This document shows, piece after piece, positions 9,925 through 18,539 of a stretch of DNA of 34,540 nucleotides. The position numbers and the translations under genes were made by a program. Under the pieces are notes generated by a model. The model had not been told where the DNA came from, searched no databases, and worked only from the letters and a program-made list of their open reading frames with translations. Position 1 is the first letter of the stretch; each line of letters starts with the position of its first letter. Source of the stretch: Caldilineales bacterium (GTDB lineage Bacteria; Chloroflexota; Anaerolineae; Caldilineales; Caldilineaceae); NCBI GenBank assembly GCA_012271135.1, contig JAAXGZ010000144.1:1-34540 (forward strand). The letters run 5' to 3'.

Positions 9925-10820
9925 CCCTTGATGCCCGACATGACAATGCCTTGAATCCAATATCGCTGCAACAGGATGAATACCAGCAGGCATGGCAGCG
10001 TCATGATAATGGACGCTGCCATCATGAGGTGTTCGGTGGCTTGGCCGCCAAGGGAAACCACTCTTTGGAAGTAGGTCAGGCCCAGGGCCAGGGTGAACTT
10101 CTCCGTGGTATTGAGGAAGATCAGCGGCCCGAAGAAGTCGTTCCAGCTGCCCAGGAAGGAGAAAATGCCCATGGTGACGAATACCGGCACCGACAAGGGC
10201 GTCAGCACACGGAAGAAGATCCAGAGAGAGTTGGCACCGTCGATCTTGGCCGCCTCGTCAAACTCCCGGGGAATGGTCAAGAAGAATTGACGGAAGAGGA
10301 AGATGGCGAACGCGCCACCGCCAAACCACGGCGGGATGTACAGGGAACGGAGTTCGTCGAGCCAACCAAGCCATTTGAAGAGCAGGAACGTAGGAATGAT
10401 CGTGATCTGGGGCGGCAGCATCAATGTGCTCAGCATGACCAGGAACAGGATGTTGCGTCCCGGGAAACGGAACCGGGCGAAGCCGTAGGCCACCAGTGAT
10501 GCGGACAGGATCTGGCCAATTCCCGTCAACACGGTGACTTTGAGGCTGTTCCAGAAGAAGAGGGCCAGCGGGGCCTGGCGGAAGACTTCGATGTAGTTGG
10601 ACCATTGGGGAGCCTCGGGCAGCCAAGTCGGCGGAAAAATGAAGATTTCCCTTGGCACCTTCAGCGATGTGAGCACCGCCCAAAGGAACGGCAGGCCAAA
10701 AGCAGCGGCCAGGACCAGGACCACCAGAAGGGTGGGCATCATGCGGACTGCCTGCTGCAGACGGACACCGCCGATGCCGGAAGCCGGCACCCGAGGTGCG
10801 GAGAGCGTGGGTTCTACCAT
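9921..10820 (-). CDS. MalG-type (CUT1) carbohydrate ABC transporter permease
   Basis: A 299-aa inner-membrane protein with about six transmembrane segments (first near residues 28-50) that forms half of the channel of a sugar/polyol importer. The EAA loop that docks to the ATPase is at about 186-205 (PREFDEAAKIDGANSLWIFF). The C terminus ends GIVMSGIKG, as normal for MalG-like proteins, so it is full length although its stop codon lies in the MITE. The ATG at 10820 overlaps the end of the MalF-type gene by 7 bases, implying coupled translation. No CUT1 binding protein or MalK-type ATPase is found in the window. Confidence 0.92.
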   Translation of the reverse strand: MVEPTLSAPRVPASGIGGVRLQQAVRMMPTLLVVLVLAAAFGLPFLWAVLTSLKVPREIFIFPPTWLPEAPQWSNYIEVFRQAPLALFFWNSLKVTVLTGIGQILSASLVAYGFARFRFPGRNILFLVMLSTLMLPPQITIIPTFLLFKWLGWLDELRSLYIPPWFGGGAFAIFLFRQFFLTIPREFDEAAKIDGANSLWIFFRVLTPLSVPVFVTMGIFSFLGSWNDFFGPLIFLNTTEKFTLALGLTYFQRVVSLGGQATEHLMMAASIIMTLPCLLVFILLQRYWIQGIVMSGIKG

Positions 10821-11743
10821 CGCTCGCCCTGGTCAAACTCGTAATAGACCCACGAGCGGGAAAGACGCAGCTGCCAATAGGTCAGGATCACCAGGATCAG
10901 GAAGAAGAACCAGGCCAGGGCGGATGCGTATCCCATCTCCCAGTAGTCGAAGGCGTGGTTGTAGAGGTTCAGGACGTAGAAGAGGGTCGAGTAGGCGGGC
11001 CCGCCGGCGGGCCGCGTCTGGCCGGCGCCACTGGTCGCGACGAACGCCAGCGTGAACATCTGCATCGCGCCGATCAAGCCTAGCACCAGGTTGAAGAACA
11101 TCGACGGCGAGAGCAGGGGAATTGTGATGCGCCAGAACTTGGCTTGGTTGCCCGCACCGTCGATCTCCGCCGATTCGTAAAGTTCGATTGGAATCCCCTG
11201 CAGGCCGGCCAGGAAGATGAGCATCGAGCCGCCGCCGACGGCTCCCCAGAGACTGATCACGATCAGGGACGGTTTTGACCATCGGATGTCATCGAGCCAG
11301 CGCGGCCCTTCGATGCCGATCAAGTCGAGGAGGTAGTTGGCCAGGCCCACGTTCGGCTGGAAAATCCAGAGCCACAGAAAGGCGGTGGCAACGATGGGCG
11401 TGATGGATGGCAGGAAGTAGATGGCCCTGAAGATGGTGCGTCCCAGAATGCGCTGGTTGAGGAGCAGCGCGCAGCACAGGGAACCGGCGATGGAGACCGG
11501 TACGAAGACGGCCGCGTAGTAGACCGTATTCCAGAGCGACTTCCAGAAGAGGTCGTCCCGGAACATGCGGATGTAGTTGTCCAACCCTACGAAGTCGGGC
11601 GGCGTGATGATCTTGTAGAACGTGAGACTGAGGTAGATAGAGACCAGCATCGGACCGGCCGCGAACACCGCGAAACCGACCAGCCACGGAGCGATGTACA
11701 GGTAGCCCTCGATGGCTTCCCTGGTGGCGGTGGACAAACGCAT
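10814..11743 (-). CDS. MalF/UgpA-type (CUT1) carbohydrate ABC transporter permease
   Basis: A 309-aa inner-membrane permease that pairs with the MalG-type protein. About six hydrophobic segments begin with GYLYIAPWLVGFAVFAAGP near residue 13. The EAA-like loop is at about 187-205 (ELYESAEIDGAGNQAKFWRI). ATG 11743 gives the usual family start just ahead of the first membrane segment; an alternative ATG at 11815, 13 bp after the stop of the upstream dehydrogenase gene, would add 24 residues and could be used through coupling. Neither has a clear Shine-Dalgarno sequence. Substrate unknown. Confidence 0.9.
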   Translation of the reverse strand: MRLSTATREAIEGYLYIAPWLVGFAVFAAGPMLVSIYLSLTFYKIITPPDFVGLDNYIRMFRDDLFWKSLWNTVYYAAVFVPVSIAGSLCCALLLNQRILGRTIFRAIYFLPSITPIVATAFLWLWIFQPNVGLANYLLDLIGIEGPRWLDDIRWSKPSLIVISLWGAVGGGSMLIFLAGLQGIPIELYESAEIDGAGNQAKFWRITIPLLSPSMFFNLVLGLIGAMQMFTLAFVATSGAGQTRPAGGPAYSTLFYVLNLYNHAFDYWEMGYASALAWFFFLILVILTYWQLRLSRSWVYYEFDQGERW

Positions 11744-11828
11744 GGAAGGATTTCTAGCGAAAATCGCGCGCCTGGGTTTGCCGGTGTTCGCGGCAGGCTG
11801 AGGACGGAAACCCATGATGGAACAGGGC

Positions 11829-12929
11829 CTATGCGCCGAACACGATTACGCTGCGGCGTGCTTCGCCGCGGGTCATCAGATCGAATCCGTCGTTGACCTC
11901 CTCCAGCGACAGCCGATGGCTGACCAAAGCATCCAGCTTGAACGTGCCGGCGCGGAATCGGTCGATCAGCAGCGGGATGTCGAGGGCCGGGATGCCGCCA
12001 CCGGCGTGTGCACCGGTGATCAGCTTTTCGTTGTCGATCAGCTCCGCCTGGTCGACCACGAGCTGCGTGCCGGGAGGTCCGGCTCCCTCCAGAACCACCA
12101 TGCCCCCGTTCCGCACAACGCCAACGGTCTGGTTCATCGCGATGGCCGAACCGGAGAAATCAAAGGCGAAATCCGCCATGGCTCCGCCGGTGGCTGCGCT
12201 CACGGCCTCCACGGGATCGCCGTGCGAGGCGTCAACGGTGTCGGTAGCACCGAACTCGCGCGCCCAGTCGAGCTTGCGGGATACGACATCAATGGCGATG
12301 ATTTGTCGCGCGCCGCAGAGCTGTGCCGCGTTGATGCCGGCGAGGCCCAAGCCGCCGCAGCCGAAGACCGCGACTCGGCTGCCCGGCGCGACCTTGGCTC
12401 GGGTTAGGACGGCCGCTGCACCGGAGAGGGCGCAACAACCAAGCAGGCAGGCCGCCTCAAACGGCACGTCGTCCGGGATCTTCGTCAGCGATGCTTCCGG
12501 GACGACGCATGCCTCCACGAAGGTTGCGATCTCGTGGTGTCCGAAGCGTCCAACGCGAGTCCCGTCAAGGCTAAAGCGGCTGTCGATGTCAGGCACGGCT
12601 CGGCGTCGCTGGGGTTCGCAGAGGCGCGGCCGGCCCGTCCGGCACTGGCGGCAGTGGCCGCAGGCACCCAGCAGATCGGATACCACATGGTCTCCCACGG
12701 TAAGCGTGTCAACCCCGTCGCCCAGCGCCTCGACGATCCCGGCTCCTTCGTGGCCCGGTATGTACGGCTTGGGCCAGCCCGCGTGGGTGACAACGAACTT
12801 GTCGCTGGCACAGATGCCGCTGGCGCCCCAGTGTACGAGCACTTCGCCCGGACCCGGCGGCGCCAGTTCGACATCCCGAATCTCAAGGGGGGCGCCGTCG
12901 CGCAGGCACAGCGCAGCTTGAACTCTCAT
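11829..12929 (-). CDS. Zinc-dependent alcohol dehydrogenase (MDR family)
   Basis: A 366-aa NAD(P)-dependent oxidoreductase of the medium-chain family. Catalytic zinc ligands are Cys40 (GASGICASDK) and His60-Glu61 (PGHEGAG); the structural zinc loop has all four cysteines (Cys90, 93, 96, 104). The nucleotide-binding motif is VAVFGCGGLGLAG. It is embedded in the transporter operon: its ATG shares a base with the TAA of the ATPase gene and its own stop is 13 bp before a possible MalF-type start. It probably oxidises the imported sugar alcohol or a derivative (inference from context). An S-hydroxymethyl-thiol type substrate is also possible, since the sequence resembles class III dehydrogenases. 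Confidence 0.9.
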   Translation of the reverse strand: MRVQAALCLRDGAPLEIRDVELAPPGPGEVLVHWGASGICASDKFVVTHAGWPKPYIPGHEGAGIVEALGDGVDTLTVGDHVVSDLLGACGHCRQCRTGRPRLCEPQRRRAVPDIDSRFSLDGTRVGRFGHHEIATFVEACVVPEASLTKIPDDVPFEAACLLGCCALSGAAAVLTRAKVAPGSRVAVFGCGGLGLAGINAAQLCGARQIIAIDVVSRKLDWAREFGATDTVDASHGDPVEAVSAATGGAMADFAFDFSGSAIAMNQTVGVVRNGGMVVLEGAGPPGTQLVVDQAELIDNEKLITGAHAGGGIPALDIPLLIDRFRAGTFKLDALVSHRLSLEEVNDGFDLMTRGEARRSVIVFGA

Positions 12930-13729
12930 TAACTCTCCGGATTTCCATTTCCGACGGATGCAGCGAGCGAATGGCTGGTCACTTGGGCCAGCGGTTCGCC
13001 GATCACGGCTTCGGTCAGCATTTCGGGGGTGACATCGGCCTTGTCGGCGTCCAGCACCTTGACACCCGCGTTCAGGGCAACGAAGTGGTCCGAGACCGCA
13101 TAGGCATGGTGGATGTTGTGGGTGATGAAGACCGTAGCGATGCCGCGCTCCTTCAGCGTCTCCATCAGGTCCAGGACGGCGTGGGTCTCCTTGACGGAGA
13201 GCGCGGCCGTGGGTTCATCGAGCATGAGGACCTGGACGCCGAAGTAGAGACTGCGGCTGATGGCGAGTGCTTTTCGTTCACCCCCCGAGAGGTTTTCCAC
13301 CAGTTCCTCCGCATCGTCGAGGAAAATGCCCATCTCGGTAATCGCCCGCAGCGACTCGTTTGCCATGCGGTTGAAGTCCAGGAATCCCCACCGGCTGCGC
13401 GGTTCCTTCCCGAGGAAGAAGTTGCGTGCGATGTTCATGATGGGAACGAGTCCCAGATCCTGGTAAACGATTTCGAGCCCGGCAGCCCGCGACTGGCTGG
13501 GATTCTTCCAGCGGACCTGTTCTCCCTTGTAGTGCACCGTTCCGCGCGACGGCGGGAAGACACCGGCCATGATCTTGACCAGCGTCGTCTTGCCGGCGCC
13601 GTTGTCCCCAATCAGTCCCAGAACCCGCCCGGCGTGAAGATCCAAGTCCACACCGCGCAATGCCTGCACGTGTCCGAAGCTCTTGTGGATGTCCGTCATG
13701 CGGACAATGGGAGTGCCGGTGTCGGTCAT
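12929..13729 (-). CDS. Sugar ABC transporter ATP-binding protein (CUT2-type, single domain)
   Basis: A 266-aa ATPase that powers the RbsC-like permease. Walker A is at 41-49 (GDNGAGKTT), the signature LSGGE at 147-151, Walker B LMLDEP at about 168-173, and the H-loop His at 204 (FITHNIHHA). CUT2 importers usually use a tandem protein of about 500 aa; this one has a single nucleotide-binding domain, so it must act as a homodimer, as in FrcA-like systems. The start at 13729 is the ATGA overlap with the end of the permease gene; in-frame sequence further upstream is antisense-type noise. Confidence 0.93.
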   Translation of the reverse strand: MTDTGTPIVRMTDIHKSFGHVQALRGVDLDLHAGRVLGLIGDNGAGKTTLVKIMAGVFPPSRGTVHYKGEQVRWKNPSQSRAAGLEIVYQDLGLVPIMNIARNFFLGKEPRSRWGFLDFNRMANESLRAITEMGIFLDDAEELVENLSGGERKALAISRSLYFGVQVLMLDEPTAALSVKETHAVLDLMETLKERGIATVFITHNIHHAYAVSDHFVALNAGVKVLDADKADVTPEMLTEAVIGEPLAQVTSHSLAASVGNGNPES

Positions 13730-14769
13730 GCGTCGCTCCGCTGGAACTGGAGCAGACGGAAGTTGCTGAAGCCGCGGTTGATGATCACCGCAAGCATCAG
13801 GATGATGCCGGTCACCGGCATGTAGATGTAGGACGAGTAGCCGAAGAAGATCAGGCCCGAGCGGATCACACTCACGAAGATGGCGCCGAGCACGGCTCCG
13901 ACCATGCTGCCCTTGCCCCCCATCAGAAGGGTGCCGCCAATCACGGCCGCCGTGATGGCCTCGAATTCCATGCCCATGCCCAACTGCGACTGGGAAGTGA
14001 GGAAACGGGCCATGTTGGCCGCACCGGCAAAGCCTGCCAGAAGGCTGCAAAGGGCGAAATTGATTACCTTCACGCGGCTCACCGGCACGCCGGAGTTGCG
14101 CGCTGCCTGCGCGTCTCCGCCGGTCGCCAGGACCCAGTTGCCGTAACGGGTCTTGGCGAGTACGACCTGCAGAATGATGGCAAGCAGGATCCACCAAATG
14201 ACGGTGTTCCGCATCAGGGAGAAAGTGATGCCGGCCACCATGTTGAGGAACTCCTTGTCCGCCTTGTAGCTGACGGAGAAGCCTCGGGTCAGGATGATGT
14301 GCAGGCCGCGATAGAACATCATTGCGGCCAGGGTCACGATGAAGGACGGAATGCGCAAGTTGACCGTGATCAGGCCGTTGACCAGGCCAATGACCGCGCA
14401 GAGGATCAGGGTCACGAGGAAGGCCAAGGGCGGTATCAGGCCCGCATTGGCCATTTGGGCGAAAAAGAGGGTGGCGATGAGGTAGACCGAGCCAACGGAT
14501 ATATCGAACTCGCCCGAGATCATCAGGAAGCCGCAGCCGAGGGCCACGATGCCAACGTTGGCCGCGACCGTAAGGATGCTGGTGTAGGAATCGACGGTGC
14601 GGAAGTTGGCCGCGCCGATCGAAAAGACCCCCACGAGGAGGACTAGGGTCGAGAAGATCCCCAGTTCGGGAATCCTTCGGACCATGCGGTTGACCCGGCG
14701 GCGGAAGTCGTCGCGTCCGCGGCGGTCGGTCCCGTCGCCCGATACGGGGTTGGTGGCGTCGATGGTCAT
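13726..14769 (-). CDS. RbsC-like (CUT2) sugar ABC transporter permease
   Basis: A 347-aa inner-membrane permease of the branched-chain/ribose type. It has 8-10 hydrophobic segments and the hallmark stretch VALGCGFLMISGEFDISVGS, followed later by AAVIGGTLLMGGKGSMVGAVLGA. The stop overlaps the ATPase start by four bases (ATGA), so the two are translationally coupled. It presumably takes sugar from the upstream-encoded lipoprotein. It lies 100 bp downstream of the binding-protein gene, with a hairpin in between. Confidence 0.93.
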   Translation of the reverse strand: MTIDATNPVSGDGTDRRGRDDFRRRVNRMVRRIPELGIFSTLVLLVGVFSIGAANFRTVDSYTSILTVAANVGIVALGCGFLMISGEFDISVGSVYLIATLFFAQMANAGLIPPLAFLVTLILCAVIGLVNGLITVNLRIPSFIVTLAAMMFYRGLHIILTRGFSVSYKADKEFLNMVAGITFSLMRNTVIWWILLAIILQVVLAKTRYGNWVLATGGDAQAARNSGVPVSRVKVINFALCSLLAGFAGAANMARFLTSQSQLGMGMEFEAITAAVIGGTLLMGGKGSMVGAVLGAIFVSVIRSGLIFFGYSSYIYMPVTGIILMLAVIINRGFSNFRLLQFQRSDA

Positions 14770-14806
14770 GTTCGGGTTATGGCGGAAAGTGGGTTGGGAA
14801 AGATCG

Positions 14807-14836
14807 CGCCGGCAGGCTCGCCCACACCTGCCGGCG
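14807..14836 (-). promoter_or_regulatory. Intercistronic hairpin between binding protein and permease genes
   Basis: CGCCGGCAGG (14807-14816) and CCTGCCGGCG (14827-14836) form a perfect 10-bp stem with a 10-base loop. No U-run follows on the minus strand, so it is unlikely to be a full terminator. Such hairpins after binding-protein genes commonly protect the upstream mRNA or attenuate transcription, giving more binding protein than permease; that role is inferred. Confidence 0.6.
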
Positions 14837-14869
14837 ACGGTTCAATCCGCCTTCAGAGCCGAGCTAAGA

Positions 14870-15943
14870 TCAGGCCCGGATGCCGGCTTCTGCCTGGCCG
14901 ATCAGGGCCGCGGCGTTTTCCTGGGTGACGACATAGGGTCCGGTCGAAATGTCGTTGGCAATCAGGAACTGGTTGGTTACCCACTGCCACGCGAGGGCTG
15001 CACCGTACCAACCCTGCAGATAGACCTGCTGATCGATCGTGCCCACGCAGTCGCCGGCATCAATCATTCCGAGCAGTTCGGGATCCAGATCGATGCTGGT
15101 GACGTAGACCTTGCCTTCCTCGAAGGGTTCGTTCACGTTGCCCAGCTTGCCCATTTCGCGCAGGACCTCAATGGACCAGGCGGCGGGCCGGCTCCAGCCG
15201 GTATGGATCGTCTCCACGTCCGGGTTGGCGATCAGGTGGGCCCGGACGATCTCCTGCATCTGCACGGGATCGACTTCCCCGGCGATGCTTTCGAAGTTCG
15301 TGCCTTCCGGCGTGAGCACATCCGACATGCCCTGTCCCCGGGTGACGAGCACCCAGGCACCCGGTACGTGCTCAATGTAGGTGGAGCGCTTGGGAGCGCG
15401 CCCGGCCAACTCCGTAAAGGAAGCCAACGCCAGTTGGGCGTTGCGGACCCCTGTCAAATAGGTGTCCTCGCCCGCGTACCGCAGGTGCGGAACCTGCTCC
15501 TCCGCCGGGCGCGGGTCCTTGGAGTTCACCAACACCACCGGCACACCTTGGTCGGCGAGTTGGCGGATGGGTTCGTCCAGGGCGTCCACGTCGGACAAGA
15601 CGGCCACGACCGCGTCGGCGTCGCCCGCCGCCACGATCCGTTCCATGTTCTCGCGCTCTTCGGCGAAGTCGCCGTCGCGGACGGTGCCGAGATACTGCCC
15701 GTCGATGTTGTAGTGGCTGCAGAAATCCTGGAAGCCGTTGTTGGCGGCCGACCAGAAGGAGATTTCCACCGAGCCGTGGGTGTTGAAGTAGAACTTGTAG
15801 TCCGGCGATTCCGACATCATCGACCCGTCGGATGGAGCGGCAGCGGGGGTGACCGGCATCACGCAGGCAGCCGTCATGGATGCCCCCGCCGCGACCATCG
15901 AAGCACTCAGAAAGTGCCTGCGGTTCAGTTTCTTTCCGCTCAT
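14870..15943 (-). CDS. RbsB-like sugar-binding lipoprotein of the ABC importer
   Basis: A 357-aa extracytoplasmic receptor and first gene of the transport operon. The N terminus has a twin-arginine motif (NRRHFLSAS, Arg8-Arg9), a short hydrophobic stretch and a lipobox ending at Cys27 (SMTAAC), so it is probably exported folded and lipid-anchored. After a Pro/Ala/Ser linker come the two lobes of a periplasmic-binding-protein type I fold (VVAVLSDVDALDEPIRQLADQG and VPVVLVNSKDP). AGGAGA lies just upstream of the ATG. The ligand is a sugar or sugar derivative that cannot be specified. Confidence 0.92.
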   Translation of the reverse strand: MSGKKLNRRHFLSASMVAAGASMTAACVMPVTPAAAPSDGSMMSESPDYKFYFNTHGSVEISFWSAANNGFQDFCSHYNIDGQYLGTVRDGDFAEERENMERIVAAGDADAVVAVLSDVDALDEPIRQLADQGVPVVLVNSKDPRPAEEQVPHLRYAGEDTYLTGVRNAQLALASFTELAGRAPKRSTYIEHVPGAWVLVTRGQGMSDVLTPEGTNFESIAGEVDPVQMQEIVRAHLIANPDVETIHTGWSRPAAWSIEVLREMGKLGNVNEPFEEGKVYVTSIDLDPELLGMIDAGDCVGTIDQQVYLQGWYGAALAWQWVTNQFLIANDISTGPYVVTQENAAALIGQAEAGIRA

Positions 15944-16384
15944 AATTTCTCCTGTGGGTAGTTCCGAGTCCTGTTGTCATTGGATAGGTACTGACGACAA
16001 CTACGCCGGTGTTCGGGTGTTTCGCACCTCCTGTGCTCAATATCCGGGTGCGCGGGATGTGGGCGCATCCTTTGCACGGCGGGAAAATTCTAACAGCGGG
16101 CGGAATCCGCTGATTCGGGCGCATGGCAGAGCCCTTGGCTGTCACAAAGGCGCTGTCGCGTGCGCGCTGCGGCAGTCTGTGTCCGGCCTCGCGTGCGGTG
16201 ATCTCCTATACCGCTGACAGTTGGAGTCCGTTTGGACTGAACGACGCTTCGATTACGTATACACGATAATCACAGGTTCTTTGCCGTTGCCATTCAGAAT
16301 AGGCGGATAGGAAATCCCGTGGCTGCTGGAGCCGAGTTTGAATCCGGCCCTGCCGGTTCACACAACGGAAGGCGGCACACCGTC
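15944..16384. promoter_or_regulatory. Divergent regulatory region between transport operon and lipoprotein gene
   Basis: No gene is seen. Several dyads stand out: GTTGTC...GACAAC (15973-16001), a GCGGA-a-TCCGC palindrome near 16098-16108 (within the wider CAGCGG...CCGCTG), AGTCC-gttt-GGACT (16225-16238) and an AT-rich dyad GATTACGT...ACGATAATC (16251-16271). At least one probably binds an operon regulator, but no regulator gene lies nearby and no strong -35/-10 pair could be fixed. Confidence 0.4.
15973..16001. promoter_or_regulatory. Possible operator upstream of the sugar-binding protein gene
   Basis: GTTGTC and GACAAC are separated by 17 bp and lie 29-57 bp upstream of the binding-protein ATG. 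Position and symmetry fit a repressor site over the promoter or 5' leader. The binding protein is unknown. Confidence 0.35.
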
Positions 16385-16982
16385 ATGCATCGGCAGTATT
16401 TCCAAGCACCCGGCGGCGACCGTCTCCTGTCGGCACGGATTCCGAACAGTGGCTTGATCCCGATCAAAGGCCGTTTAAAGCATCCGCGACGGCCAACCCC
16501 AATCGCTCTGGTGGTGGCAGTCCTGCTGGGGACACTGGCACTTGGTGGCTGCGTGGTTGGCGAACACCCCCACGGCGAGCACGGTGACGAGGGTGCGAAC
16601 CATGAACATGCCGGCGTTGTCGAAGGGAGTGGGGAGGAATCCGGTGACCTCCTGACCTTGGATGCATCCTATGACGTGGTCCGGCTGGGAGCCAGACTCA
16701 TCCTGAAATACAGTTCCTCGAACAACGCCTTCGTTGGCACCGTACAGAACACCACAGGCGAAACCTTGCCGCAGGTCCGAGTGGAAGTGCATCTGCTCCA
16801 ACGGCGTGGAACTCGGTCCCACAACTCCGCAGGACCTTGAATCCGGTCAGACAGTGGAAGTGGTTCTCAGCGCAGAGGATCAGGAATTCGATGGCTGGTC
16901 GCCCCACGCGGAAGTCGGCGGTACCGAACACGGACATGAAGGTGAAGGCGGGGGAGAGCACGGTTCAGGCGGCGAAGGCTGA
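16385..16982 (+). pseudogene. Small His/Glu-rich lipoprotein, frameshifted
   Basis: From ATG 16385 the protein has a basic segment, a hydrophobic stretch (IALVVAVLLGTLALGG) and a lipobox Cys (LALGGC), then a His/Glu/Gly-rich linker (GEHPHGEHGDEGANHEHAG). A compact beta domain follows, reading LGARLILKYSS, FVGTVQNTTGETLPQVRVEVHL. At about 16797 the frame shifts, and the natural continuation SNGVELGPTTPQDLESGQ runs in the next frame to 16982, ending in another His/Gly/Glu-rich tail. The beta domain resembles FxLYD-type extracytoplasmic domains. The His-rich linker could bind metal (inference). Either a genuine lesion or a sequencing indel explains the break. Confidence 0.7.
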
Positions 16983-17293
16983 GGTCTGTGCATTCATCAT
17001 CCGACGGCACGGACTGTCGGTCCCGAGCGCCCCTGTCATTGGGTTGGCAATCGTTACTGATTGGCCGGAATATTCATTCGCTTAGTGTGCTGCAGAAACT
17101 TTGATTCTGCAGCGCGCACCAGCCACCGACTGGACATCCCGTGCCAAGCGCGCCGTCAGTAACTCACGGACTTGACAGTCTTGGGACGGAAGGCCGCGCT
17201 GCCACGACCGTACCTGGTCTCCATCCCTTGGTGCGCCCTCGCACCCATTCCCACGCCAATTGAAACAGTCTCCCGTGCAGCGGTTTGTTGCGA
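16983..17293. other. Intergenic region between convergent genes
   Basis: About 310 bases without a recognisable gene between two converging genes. The only structure seen is a hairpin at 17089-17113 (GCTGCAGAA, 7-base loop, TTCTGCAGC), possibly a weak bidirectional transcription stop, although no U-run follows it. Confidence 0.5.
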
Positions 17294-18486
17294 CTACAAG
17301 GCAGATCGGTGATCTTCCCCGTTCAACTCGCCGCCCTCTTCACTTTCCGTTGTGATACCAAAGATTCCCCGCCATTCAGCCGGGTTGTCCAGAACCGCTG
17401 TCAGGAGATCGTCCGTGTTGCCGGGCACCCCGAAATTGTGCCAGTGCCGGGCGATTGCGTCGATAGCGCCTTCATCGGACAAGATATGGTCCACGACCGT
17501 GAGGATGGTTTGCGTCCTTCCATGCTCTTCACTTTTCCGAAGTTTGTCGCCAAGGGCATCGCGCCATATCCCCATGTTGGAGTCGAACCACTGAAACACG
17601 GGCCCATCATCCGGGTGATCCTGTTTCAGACGCACCACACTCCCGATGACTGCACTGCGCACCTCCATGTTGGGGTCGTCCCCTTCACCTTCCACGCGCA
17701 CATAGTTGCTGTCGGGCTGCAGGCGATACAGGACAAGCTGTGCCAGGTATCCCCGGGATTTTCCTTCCGGCGGTTCTCCGGGATCCACAATCAAGTATTC
17801 CTTCACACGAGACGTTCGTAAAGGACTGCCTTGTCCCCATAGTCCCGCGCCGCAGACGAAGGCGACACGACTTCCACAATCATTTCCGGGACAGGATGCT
17901 CGGGATCTGTCCGGATGACGCGCGATTCCTTCAAACTGTGGTCGTCCCGACCCTCCGGCAACACCACCAAGTCGGGTTTGACTTGGGTCTTGGGTTTCCT
18001 GCCTCCCGTGAACAGGCTCAAATCGCGGCCCACTGCTTCCGGGAAGTGATGGTCGGGGATGGGTTGTACTCGGTGCGCTCCCTCCCCACCCAAGGGAGTG
18101 CAGAGAGTTTCCCGCATCTGTTCGATGAGCGGATTGTGGCGTTTCGGGTCGGGCCTCACAAAACCGGCCAAGTCGTAGGGGAAGTTGCGGACATTGACCT
18201 TTCCGTAGTCGGGATCAGTGGTCCAGTCTTCGTAATACTCATGGTTTTCGTCGTAGACGAACTCCGGGTCGAAATGGGATAGGGCTTGCAGGTTATCCTG
18301 CCATGCGCGGGGGTGTAGCAATCGCCACATCGCTCGCTGGTAACGCGACGCAATGGCAGTCGCCGAATCCGTGTCGCCCCGCGAGGCGGGGACTTGCCAG
18401 TCCCAAGCCTTTTGGGGTTGGGGCCGCCGAGGAACAGGCGACACCGCTACGGCCCGGGCGGAAGTCTCTGCTTGTGCAAGGGCCAT
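17294..18486 (-). pseudogene. Uma2-family (DUF820) putative endonuclease, split by one frameshift
   Basis: ATG 18486 with AAGGAGG 8 bases upstream. The first part (18486-17803) ends in the Uma2 core: KPDLVVLPEGRDD, then MIVEVVSPSSAARDYGDKAVLYERL, containing the Asp and Glu of a PD-(D/E)xK-like site. The frame then ends at TGA 17805-17803, while the core continues at once in the next frame as VKEYLIVDPGEPPEG from GTG 17806 to 17294. Relatives read ERLGVKEYW/LIVDP, so loss of one base is the simplest explanation. Uma2 proteins occur in large families in Cyanobacteria and Chloroflexota; their function is not established. The N-terminal stretch of about 130 residues before the core is unusually long. 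Confidence 0.8.
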
Positions 18487-18539
18487 GGGGTCATCCTCCT
18501 TGCCTGTATTGCGCTTTAATCTGCCTGTCTTCGCTGAAT

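Noticed and set aside
9915..10499. Plus-strand open frame of about 194 codons over the MalG-type gene
   Set aside because: Low-complexity, Glu/Gln-rich antisense translation; the minus-strand frame has clear permease motifs.
13730..14197. N-terminal extension of the sugar ATPase frame
   Set aside because: The extension overlaps the permease gene in another frame and has no family features; the MTDTGTP start at the ATGA overlap fits the family.
13660..14646. Plus-strand frame of 328 codons over the RbsC-like gene
   Set aside because: Antisense shadow, rich in His/Asp/Glu without any domain; the opposite strand encodes an obvious permease.
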